Source: Chromatiaceae bacterium
GTDB taxonomy: Bacteria; Pseudomonadota; Gammaproteobacteria; Chromatiales; Chromatiaceae
DNA: 7,742 nucleotides
Reading direction: 5' to 3'
NCBI GenBank assembly: GCA_016880695.1
Contig: JAEHCY010000158.1
Location: forward strand, 1 to 7,742
Shown: positions 1 through 7,742 of the stretch, one piece after another
Layout: each line of letters starts with the position of its first letter
Numbering within the stretch: the stretch's first letter is position 1
Notes under the pieces: generated by a model
The model's input: only the letters and a program-made list of their open reading frames with translations
Told to the model about the DNA's origin: nothing
Database searches by the model: none
Position numbers and translations under genes: made by a program

Positions 1-182
1 AGGTTCGGGTCCGGGTTGCGCAACCCGCTCGGAGTGCCGCACCGCCGCTACCAGCCCCGAGACCCGTGTCTGGGGAGGCAGCGCAACTGCTGTGGGAGAC
101 CGCGGCGAGAGTTCCGGATGAAGGACTAGCGGCGGCGCTGCGGCGGCTGGTCGTCGTGGCCAGCCGGACCGCGAAGGCTTAA
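1..182 (+). CDS. dciA: DciA-like (DUF721) protein, C-terminal fragment
   Basis: This is the 3' end of a plus-strand gene whose start lies to the left of the window. Reading from base 3, an open frame of 59 codons runs to a TAA at 180-182; the other two plus frames stop at 129 and 120. The fragment has a low-complexity stretch rich in Pro and Ala (fragment residues 8-21), then a helical tail containing SGEAAQLLWETA and LAAALRRL. As recalled, that pattern of a proline linker followed by 'S-EAA--L---A-----D--L--AL-RL' is the usual C-terminus of Gammaproteobacterial DUF721/DciA proteins. DciA helps load the DnaB replicative helicase in bacteria that lack DnaC. A DUF721 gene convergent to lpxC at the end of the dcw cluster is familiar from Pseudomonas and relatives, which supports the call. 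The conserved N-terminal KH-like domain is not in view, so the family assignment rests on the tail and on position only. Confidence 0.6.
   Translation, partial: VRVRVAQPARSAAPPLPAPRPVSGEAAQLLWETAARVPDEGLAAALRRLVVVASRTAKA
12..27. repeat. Perfect 16-bp palindrome in dciA-like gene
   Basis: CGGGTTGCGCAACCCG is its own reverse complement over all 16 bases. As RNA it would form a 6-bp stem with a GCGC loop. It lies within the linker-coding part of the dciA-like gene, about 170 bases beyond the lpxC stop on the minus strand. It could be a protein-binding site, a weak transcription stop for read-through from lpxC, or chance in GC-rich DNA. Confidence 0.4.
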
Positions 183-197
183 CCGATCGGGTTACCG

Positions 198-1109
198 TTA
201 GGCCAGAGAAATCGCGGGAACGAAAGAGATCGGGGCATTAGCCGCATCTTCGAAGACAACCACCTCCCAGGCCGCCCGATCCGCCATCAGGGCGCGCAGC
301 AACCTGTTGTTCAAGGCGTGTCCCGACTTGAACCCGTGGAACGCACCGATGAGGCTGTGCCCCAGAAGATAAAGGTCGCCGATGGCGTCGAGGATCTTGT
401 GCTTGACGAACTCATCCTCGTAGCGCAGCCCATCTTGGTTGAGCACCCGATAATCGTCGACCACCACCGCGTTATCTAGGCTACCGCCTAGAGCCAAGTC
501 TTGTTGCCGCAACATCTCGATTTCGCGTAGGAAACCGAAGGTGCGCGCGCGACTGACCTCTCTGACGAACGAGGTCAGGGAAAAATCGACCGTGACGGAC
601 TGGGCGCTGGAGGCAATGGCGGGATGGTCGAAGTCGATGGCGAAGGAGACCTTGAAACCGTCGAACGGATCGAAAGCGGCCCATTTTTCGCCCTCCTCGA
701 CCCTTACCGCCCGCGTGATGCGCAAGAAACGCTTGGGCCGGCCCTGCTCCTGCACGCCGGCCGACTGAATGAGAAACACAAAGGGCCCCGCACTGCCATC
801 CATGATCGGGACCTCAGGGGCACTGAGATCAACGACGGCATTGTCGATGCCGAGACCGGCGAACGCTGCCAGCAGATGCTCCACCGTGGCGATCTTCACG
901 TCGCCCTGAACCAGGGTAGTCGACAGACGCGTATCGCCGACATTTTCCGGAACCGCCCGGATCTCCACCGGTTCCGCCAGATCGACGCGGCGAAACACAA
1001 TTCCCGTGTCCGGTGCAGCGGGCCGCAACGTGAGAAAGACCTTTTTTCCGGTGTGTAGACCCACGCCGGTGGCACGGATTACGTTCTTCAGCGTGCGTTG
1101 CCTAACCAT
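198..1109 (-). CDS. lpxC: UDP-3-O-acyl-N-acetylglucosamine deacetylase
   Basis: LpxC is a cytoplasmic zinc enzyme. It removes the acetyl group from UDP-3-O-(R-3-hydroxyacyl)-GlcNAc, the committed step of lipid A synthesis. The product is 303 residues (E. coli 305). Zinc ligands H78, H237 and D241 are all present, as are the catalytic E77 (in [10 protein letters not shown]), K238 and H264 (in [10 protein letters not shown]), at the numbering used for the Pseudomonas enzyme. The start is the ATG at 1107-1109, because the homologous N-terminus [11 protein letters not shown] begins there and AGGA at 1116-1119 lies 6 bases upstream. An in-frame extension to 1178 adds 23 Arg-rich residues foreign to the family and overlaps two hairpins. 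The C-terminus ends in the nonpolar ISLA; E. coli LpxC ends in AVLA, part of its FtsH degradation signal. It is the last gene of the cluster, 186 bases behind ftsZ, and probably has its own promoter. It stops on TAA 15 bases from the convergent dciA-like gene. Confidence 0.98.
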   Translation of the reverse strand: MVRQRTLKNVIRATGVGLHTGKKVFLTLRPAAPDTGIVFRRVDLAEPVEIRAVPENVGDTRLSTTLVQGDVKIATVEHLLAAFAGLGIDNAVVDLSAPEVPIMDGSAGPFVFLIQSAGVQEQGRPKRFLRITRAVRVEEGEKWAAFDPFDGFKVSFAIDFDHPAIASSAQSVTVDFSLTSFVREVSRARTFGFLREIEMLRQQDLALGGSLDNAVVVDDYRVLNQDGLRYEDEFVKHKILDAIGDLYLLGHSLIGAFHGFKSGHALNNRLLRALMADRAAWEVVVFEDAANAPISFVPAISLA

Positions 1110-1115
1110 TGTCGT

Positions 1116-1121
1116 TCCTCT
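1116..1121 (-). promoter_or_regulatory. lpxC ribosome binding site
   Basis: On the minus strand AGAGGA lies 6 bases (counted from AGGA) before the ATG at 1109. It decides the lpxC start over the longer in-frame reading from 1178. Confidence 0.8.
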
Positions 1122-1122
1122 C

Positions 1123-1135
1123 GCGCCACTGGCGC
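1123..1135 (-). other. Small hairpin next to lpxC ribosome binding site
   Basis: On the minus strand GCGCC-AGT-GGCGC can form a 5-bp stem with a 3-base loop. Its 3' edge is only about 1 base from the AGAGGA ribosome binding site of lpxC, so folding could affect ribosome access. The repeat is seen directly; any function is inferred. Confidence 0.45.
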
Positions 1136-1143
1136 TCAACGGC

Positions 1144-1169
1144 CGCGCTCGCCTCCACCGGCGAGCGCG
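1144..1169 (-). other. Strong hairpin in lpxC leader
   Basis: On the minus strand CGCGCTCGCC and GGCGAGCGCG form a perfect 10-bp stem around the 6-base loop GGTGGA. It lies 35 to 60 bases upstream of the lpxC ATG and has no following T tract, so it does not look like an intrinsic terminator. It may be an mRNA stability or translation-control element in the lpxC leader. Confidence 0.55.
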
Positions 1170-1234
1170 CCGGAACACCGCCCGGTAACCTACCTGCCAG
1201 CCAATCCCGGCGTATCAGTTAGGGTTTTCCCAGG

Positions 1235-1263
1235 TTTTTAACAGGAATACTCGGGCGTTGCAA
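1235..1263 (-). promoter_or_regulatory. Candidate sigma-70 promoter for lpxC
   Basis: On the minus strand TTGCAA (1258-1263) and TAAAAA (1235-1240) are separated by exactly 17 bases. Each hexamer matches 4 of 6 consensus positions (TTGACA, TATAAT). The block is AT-rich against GC-rich surroundings. A start near 1228 would give a leader of roughly 120 bases. A separate lpxC promoter in the ftsZ-lpxC gap is known in other Gammaproteobacteria, which fits, but this site is a prediction by eye. Confidence 0.45.
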
Positions 1264-1295
1264 GCCAATAACCTTCGCCCCTACTAGGTCGTTCG

Positions 1296-2480
1296 TCAAT
1301 CCGCCTGCCGACGCAAGAACGCAGGGATGTCCAGATACTCCATGTCGCCGTCCATCGAGGCATCGCCACCGCCCTTGTTACCCTGTTGCGTGCGCCACAC
1401 CGCCGGCCGCTTGATCAGCTCACGGTAATCCAACCCCGTCTCCTCGCCGCGGTTGCTCGCCACCAACCGGATCGCCGGCTCCGACGACGACTCGGTCCGA
1501 TCGGGCACCACGCTCTTGAGCCGCGAACTCCCCAGTCCGGTGGCGACCACCGTCACGCGCAGATCGTCCTGCATATCGGGATCGATGACGGTCCCCACCA
1601 CCACCGTCGCGTCCTCGTCGGCGAAGTCGCGCACCGTGTTGCCAACCTCGTCGAACTCCCCGATGGTCATATTCGCACCCGCGGTGATATTCACCAAGAT
1701 GCCCTTGGCGCCGGCGAGGTTGACGTCCTCTAACAAAGGACTCTTGATGGCGGCCTCGGCGGCCTCGCGGGCACGGCTCGGACCGCTCGCCCGCCCGGTC
1801 CCCATCATCGCCATCCCCATCTCCTTCATCACGGTCTTGACGTCAGCGAAGTCCACGTTGATCAAACCCGGTCGAGTAATGAGCTCGGCGATGCCTTGGG
1901 TTGCATTCAGCAGCACATCGTTGGCCGCGCTGAAGGCGTCGAGCAGGCTCATATCCTTGCCGAGGACCGTCAGGAGCTTCTCGTTGGGAATCGTAATCAA
2001 GGAGTCGACGGTCTGTGCCAGAGCCCCAATGCCCTGTTCGGCCACCCGTTTACGCTTGGCACCCTCGAAGGGGAATGGCTTGGTCACCACGGCAACAGTG
2101 AGAATCCCGAGCTCGCGCGCGACCTCGGCTACGATGGGCGCCGCGCCGGTACCCGTACCGCCACCCATACCGGCGGTGATGAACACCATGTCCGCCCCTT
2201 CCAGCGCGTCCTGAATTCGGTCGCGATCCTCCAGTGCCGCTTGACGACCCACCTCGGGGTCGGCGCCGGCTCCGAGGCCCTTGGTAATGCTCGATCCAAG
2301 CTGGAGGATCGTTTTGACGTTGGTGTAGCTCAGGGCCTGCGCATCGGTATTGGCGCAGATGAACTCCACCCCTTCCATGGAGCGCGCCACCATATGGTTG
2401 ACGGCGTTGCCCCCGCCTCCACCGACGCCGATCACCTTGATCACCGCACTCTGACTCTGGGTATCCATTAACTCAAACAT
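1296..2480 (-). CDS. ftsZ: Cell division protein FtsZ
   Basis: FtsZ is the tubulin-like GTPase that polymerises into the Z ring at midcell and recruits the divisome. The 394-residue product has the N-terminal glycine-rich loop [10 protein letters not shown] (18-27), the tubulin signature GGGTGTG (106-112) and the synergy (T7) loop NVDFADV with catalytic D210 and D213. A variable linker runs from about 320 to 378. The conserved C-terminal peptide [11 protein letters not shown] (382-392) binds FtsA, ZipA and other partners. The start is the ATG at 2478-2480: AGGAG at 2488-2492 lies 7 bases upstream and the homologous N-terminus MFELMD begins there. An in-frame TTG at 2526-2528 would add 16 unrelated residues. 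It follows ftsA by 103 bases, a gap in which extra ftsZ transcription could start. Confidence 0.99.
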   Translation of the reverse strand: MFELMDTQSQSAVIKVIGVGGGGGNAVNHMVARSMEGVEFICANTDAQALSYTNVKTILQLGSSITKGLGAGADPEVGRQAALEDRDRIQDALEGADMVFITAGMGGGTGTGAAPIVAEVARELGILTVAVVTKPFPFEGAKRKRVAEQGIGALAQTVDSLITIPNEKLLTVLGKDMSLLDAFSAANDVLLNATQGIAELITRPGLINVDFADVKTVMKEMGMAMMGTGRASGPSRAREAAEAAIKSPLLEDVNLAGAKGILVNITAGANMTIGEFDEVGNTVRDFADEDATVVVGTVIDPDMQDDLRVTVVATGLGSSRLKSVVPDRTESSSEPAIRLVASNRGEETGLDYRELIKRPAVWRTQQGNKGGGDASMDGDMEYLDIPAFLRRQAD

Positions 2481-2583
2481 GGTTGTTCTCCTCTCATCCG
2501 CAGTTGAATCGTTTGAAAATGAAATCAATACACCTGGGCGGGGTGGGTTACAGATCGGTGCCCCGCCGGCCCCCTCGCACCGC
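2481..2583 (-). promoter_or_regulatory. ftsA-ftsZ gap, possible ftsZ promoter region
   Basis: This 103-base gap is GC-rich just after ftsA and becomes AT-rich at 2511-2530 before the ftsZ ribosome binding site. Just after ftsA, GGTGC and GCACC arms could pair around a G-rich loop, but no T tract follows. I see no hexamer pair with good spacing, only weak elements such as TATTGA. Promoters near ftsZ are common in Gammaproteobacteria, so the AT-rich block is the place to look, but no specific site can be claimed. Confidence 0.25.
2488..2492 (-). promoter_or_regulatory. ftsZ ribosome binding site
   Basis: AGGAG on the minus strand lies 7 bases before the ftsZ ATG, within GAGAGGAGAAC. It is the strongest Shine-Dalgarno sequence in the window, in keeping with the high FtsZ level needed compared with FtsA and FtsQ, and it fixes the start at 2480. 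Confidence 0.85.
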
Positions 2584-3819
2584 CTAGAAATTGCCCTGGA
2601 ACCAACTTCGCATGCGCTGCCACACCGACTTCACGCCCTTCGCATCTGACAGCTCGGCACGGCGCAATTGCCGGGTGCTGCCCGCGTAGAGCAAAAGCCC
2701 CACACCGGTGGCATAGATCGGATTGCGGACCACGTCCGCCAGTCCCGACACGTACTGGGGCGTCCCCAGCCGCACGGGCATGTGGAACACCTCCTCCGCC
2801 AGCTCGATCACCCCTTCCATCTTCGCGCTGCCGCCGGTTAGAACCACGCCGGCGGGGATCAGGTCCTCGAACCCGCTGCGGCGCAGCTCCGCCTGCACCA
2901 GGGTGAACAGTTCCTCATAGCGGGGCTCGACGACCTCGGCCAGGGTCTGGCGGGACAAACGCCGAGACGGCCGGTCCCCGATACTGGGTACCTCGATGGT
3001 CTCCTCGCTGCGCGCGAGCTGGGTTAGCGCGCAGGCGTACTTGACCTTGATCTCTTCGGCATGCTGGGTCGGCGTACGCAGTGCCACCGCGATATCGTTG
3101 GTCACCTGATCGCCGGCGATGGGGATCACCGCGGTGTGGCGAATCGAGCCCTCGGTGAACACCGCGATGTCGGTGGTGCCACCCCCCATATCCACCAGAC
3201 AGACACCCAGCTCCTTCTCGTCATCGCTCAGCACCGCATTGCCCGAGCTCAACTGCTCAAGCACCAGGTCGTCGACCTCCAGACCACAGCGACGCACGCA
3301 TTTGACGATGTTCTGGGCCGCGCTCACCGCGCCGGTCACCAGGTGGACGCGCACCTCGAGGCGGACACCCGACATCCCCACCGGCTCCTGAATACCCTCC
3401 TGGTTATCGATGATGAATTCCTGAGGCAGGATATGCAGGATCTTCTGGTCGGCCGGGATGGCAACCGCGCGGGCGGCATCGAGGACCCGATCCACATCCC
3501 CCTGGGTGACTTCGCGGTCCTTGATGGCCACGATCCCGTGGGAGTTGAGGCTGCGGATGTGGCTACCGGCAATCCCCGTGTGCACCGAATGGATCTCGCA
3601 GCCGGCCATCAGCTCGGCCTCTTCCACAGCCCGTTGGATGGACTGGACGGTGGATTCGATGTTCACCACCACCCCGCGTTTGAGGCCCCGGGAGGGATGA
3701 CTGCCGATGCCGACTACCTCGACGGCGCCATCGGCCTTGACCTCGCCCACAATGGCCACCACTTTCGAGGTTCCGATGTCCAGGCCAACCACTAGATTTT
3801 TCTCGATTTTTCGCGACAT
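2584..3819 (-). CDS. ftsA: Cell division protein FtsA
   Basis: FtsA is an actin-family ATPase. It tethers FtsZ filaments to the inner membrane and recruits later divisome proteins. The 411-residue product (E. coli 420) has the phosphate-1 loop VGLDIGTSK (11-19), the FtsA-specific 1C (SHS2) domain at about 84-165, the phosphate-2 loop [12 protein letters not shown] (209-220) and the adenosine motif [13 protein letters not shown] (324-336). The C-terminal amphipathic helix [15 protein letters not shown] (397-411) is the membrane-targeting sequence. The ATG at 3817-3819 directly follows the ftsQ TGA at 3820-3822 with no base between. The upstream Shine-Dalgarno sequence is weak, so translation is probably coupled to ftsQ, which fits a low FtsA to FtsZ ratio. 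Nothing in the protein looks damaged. Confidence 0.99.
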   Translation of the reverse strand: MSRKIEKNLVVGLDIGTSKVVAIVGEVKADGAVEVVGIGSHPSRGLKRGVVVNIESTVQSIQRAVEEAELMAGCEIHSVHTGIAGSHIRSLNSHGIVAIKDREVTQGDVDRVLDAARAVAIPADQKILHILPQEFIIDNQEGIQEPVGMSGVRLEVRVHLVTGAVSAAQNIVKCVRRCGLEVDDLVLEQLSSGNAVLSDDEKELGVCLVDMGGGTTDIAVFTEGSIRHTAVIPIAGDQVTNDIAVALRTPTQHAEEIKVKYACALTQLARSEETIEVPSIGDRPSRRLSRQTLAEVVEPRYEELFTLVQAELRRSGFEDLIPAGVVLTGGSAKMEGVIELAEEVFHMPVRLGTPQYVSGLADVVRNPIYATGVGLLLYAGSTRQLRRAELSDAKGVKSVWQRMRSWFQGNF

Positions 3820-6451
<2,632 letters not shown>

Positions 6452-6459
6452 CGCCGCCC

Positions 6460-6612
6460 TCACCCGGTGGGATCTCCGCTGGGTGCGAGGCCCTTCTTGC
6501 GCTGCTTGGGGCGTCCGCAACGATTACGCGGGGGTGTCAGCGGTGCGAGGAGGCTGTGCAGGGCCTCCCCGCAGCCCTGGGTCAGGCGCAACGACCGAAT
6601 GGGGCGATTCAT
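6460..6612 (-). CDS. Unrecognised 50-residue basic protein between murC and murB
   Basis: I do not recognise this product. The ATG at 6610-6612 overlaps the murC TGA as ATGA, the same junction used at murB/ddl and ddl/ftsQ. GGAGG at 6623-6627 lies 10 bases upstream. The frame runs 50 codons to a TGA at 6460-6462, 8 bases before the chosen murB start. By hand count 39 of 50 codons end in G or C, as expected for a gene in this genome. The protein is basic and Pro-rich. It has a leucine-containing middle ([10 protein letters not shown], 16-25), two cysteines (C14, C32) and a positively charged stretch [11 protein letters not shown] (31-41). It has no signal peptide or membrane segment. It may be a real small protein, a leader ORF that keeps ribosomes moving into murB, or an accidental frame in a spacer. 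Junctions and codon use favour translation, but function is unknown. Confidence 0.5.
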   Translation of the reverse strand: MNRPIRSLRLTQGCGEALHSLLAPLTPPRNRCGRPKQRKKGLAPSGDPTG

Positions 6613-7742
6613 CCCGAGACCCCCTCCCCGAGCAGTCGCGGCAGCCGAGCGGCCAAGCCCCCGATATCGCCGGCCCCGAGGGTCAGCACCCGATCGCCGT
6701 CTAGCACCACCCGCGAGAGCACGCCCGGCAATTGCTCGAGCTGATCGATGAACAGGGGATTCACCTTGCCCCGCGCGCGGATGGCGCGGCTCAAACTCCG
6801 GCCATCGGCCCCGGCAATGGGTGCCTCCCCGGCGGGGTAGACCTCGGCGAGCAGGAGCACGTCGACTTCGGAGAGAACCCGCACGAAGTCGTCGAACTGT
6901 TCCTCGGTACGGGTGAAGCGGTGGGGCTGGAACGCCACCACCAGACGCTGGCCGGGCCAGCTCCGCCGGGCAGCATCCAGGGTGGCCGCGAGCTCGCGCG
7001 GATGATGGGCATAGTCGTCCACCAGCGTCAGGCGGCGGCCATCGGGTGTCACGCAGGCGCTCACCTGAAAGCGTCGGCCGATACCCTGAAAACCCGCCAG
7101 ACCCCGCTGAATGGCGTCGGGATCCACTCCAAGTTCGCTGGCCACCGCGACCGCCGCCAGCGCATTGAGCACGTTGTGGCGACCCGGTAGGTTGAGAGTG
7201 ATGGGCAGGGGCGCGGCGAGACCGACACCCGTTGCAACGAAGTGGGTACGCAGGCCGTCGTGACGGATCTCGCTGGCCCGCACATCCGCCTCGGCCAGGG
7301 TACCGTAGGTCCGCACCGGGCGCGTGACCTGCGGCAGCACGCCCCGCACCTCGCCATCATCGAGGCACAGCACCGCCAACCCATAGAAGGGGATGTGGTG
7401 GAGAAACTCGGTAAAGGTATGGCGCAGTCGGGCAAAATCGCCGCCGTAGGTCCGCATGTGGTCGGCATCGATGTTGGTCACCACTGCAAGCACTGGCTGA
7501 AGGTAGAGAAACGAGGCGTCGCTCTCGTCGGCTTCGGCCACTAGGTACTTGCTTCTCCCGAGCCGGGCATGGGTACCCGCGCTGTTGAGGAGACCACCGA
7601 TGACGAAGGTCGGATCCAGCCCGCCTTCCCCCAGTAGGCTCGCGATCAGGCTGGTGGTGGTGGTCTTACCGTGGGTTCCCGCCACGGCGATTCCGTGGTG
7701 GAAGCGCATGAGCTCGGAGAGCATCTCGGCGCGGGGTACCAC
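6609..7742 (-). CDS. murC: UDP-N-acetylmuramate--L-alanine ligase, 5'-truncated by window
   Basis: MurC is the cytoplasmic ATP-dependent ligase that adds L-alanine to UDP-MurNAc, the first step of stem-peptide assembly. The visible 377 codons cover the central and C-terminal domains. Compared with E. coli MurC (491 residues), roughly the first 105 to 110 residues (the UDP-binding domain) lie beyond base 7742. The first codon in view is a GTG that corresponds to an internal valine of the conserved VPRAEML, not a start. Motifs by fragment residue are the ATP loop GTHGKTTTT (22-30), [11 protein letters not shown] (69-79), TNIDADHM (89-96), PGRHNVLNA (186-194), DDYAHHP (242-248) and FQPHRFTRT (271-279). 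The C-terminus is shorter than in E. coli. Its TGA overlaps the ATG of the following small ORF. The rest of the cluster (murG and others) would be expected further upstream. Confidence 0.98.
   Translation of the reverse strand: MVPRAEMLSELMRFHHGIAVAGTHGKTTTTSLIASLLGEGGLDPTFVIGGLLNSAGTHARLGRSKYLVAEADESDASFLYLQPVLAVVTNIDADHMRTYGGDFARLRHTFTEFLHHIPFYGLAVLCLDDGEVRGVLPQVTRPVRTYGTLAEADVRASEIRHDGLRTHFVATGVGLAAPLPITLNLPGRHNVLNALAAVAVASELGVDPDAIQRGLAGFQGIGRRFQVSACVTPDGRRLTLVDDYAHHPRELAATLDAARRSWPGQRLVVAFQPHRFTRTEEQFDDFVRVLSEVDVLLLAEVYPAGEAPIAGADGRSLSRAIRARGKVNPLFIDQLEQLPGVLSRVVLDGDRVLTLGAGDIGGLAARLPRLLGEGVSG

Noticed and set aside
183..197. Possible terminator (GATC-centred inverted repeat) between dciA-like gene and lpxC
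   Set aside because: The near-palindrome AACCGATCGGGTT is too short and imperfect and has no T tract on either strand.
1110..1178. 23-residue N-terminal extension of LpxC
   Set aside because: It is Arg-rich, unlike any LpxC N-terminus, and covers the hairpins and ribosome binding site used by the ATG at 1109.
1453..2214. Plus-strand open frame of 253 codons across ftsZ
   Set aside because: Antisense to ftsZ; the Ser/Pro/Ala-rich product is the mirror of conserved ftsZ codons, with no sign of selection of its own.
3061..3795. Plus-strand open frame of 244 codons across ftsA
   Set aside because: Antisense to an intact, highly conserved ftsA; the product is His/Asp-rich and fits no family.
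6452..6520. Upstream TTG start that would extend MurB by 23 residues
   Set aside because: The added residues are Arg-rich and outside the MurB family. The region is already read in another frame by the small ORF, and the GTG at 6451 has a good ribosome binding site.

Overview
The window is a stretch of the division and cell wall (dcw) gene cluster of a GC-rich Gammaproteobacterium. Gene order on the minus strand, in the direction of transcription, is murC (5' part outside the window) - a 50-codon small ORF - murB - ddl - ftsQ - ftsA - ftsZ - lpxC. A convergent gene fragment on the plus strand, probably dciA (DUF721), sits at the left edge. The proteins resemble E. coli and Pseudomonas homologues closely. 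A type II (short) murB lying between murC and ddl, and a DUF721-like gene convergent to lpxC, suggest a lineage near Pseudomonas or Chromatiales/Ectothiorhodospiraceae rather than an enteric. This placement is inference from recalled gene order; no search was run.

Layout from right to left: 7742-6609 murC; 6612-6460 small ORF overlapping murC by an ATGA; 6451-5561 murB; 5564-4641 ddl (ATGA overlap with murB); 4644-3820 ftsQ (ATGA overlap with ddl); 3819-2584 ftsA (start directly abuts the ftsQ stop); 2583-2481 a 103-base gap with the ftsZ ribosome binding site; 2480-1296 ftsZ; 1295-1110 a 186-base gap with a candidate promoter and two hairpins in the lpxC leader; 1109-198 lpxC; a 15-base gap; 182-1 the dciA-like 3' end on the plus strand. 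No gene-free stretch exceeds 300 bases. I saw no tRNA, rRNA, CRISPR array, insertion sequence or phage remnant.

The genes cover three linked jobs. MurC, MurB and Ddl make peptidoglycan precursors in the cytoplasm. FtsQ, FtsA and FtsZ build and anchor the divisome. LpxC commits the cell to lipid A synthesis. The tight spacing from murC to ftsA implies one co-transcribed, translationally coupled block, whereas ftsZ and lpxC each have a leader long enough for extra regulation. The cluster itself is ordinary. The least explained item is the small ORF between murC and murB. It has its own Shine-Dalgarno-like sequence, an ATGA overlap and a GC-rich third codon position, and I do not recognise its product.
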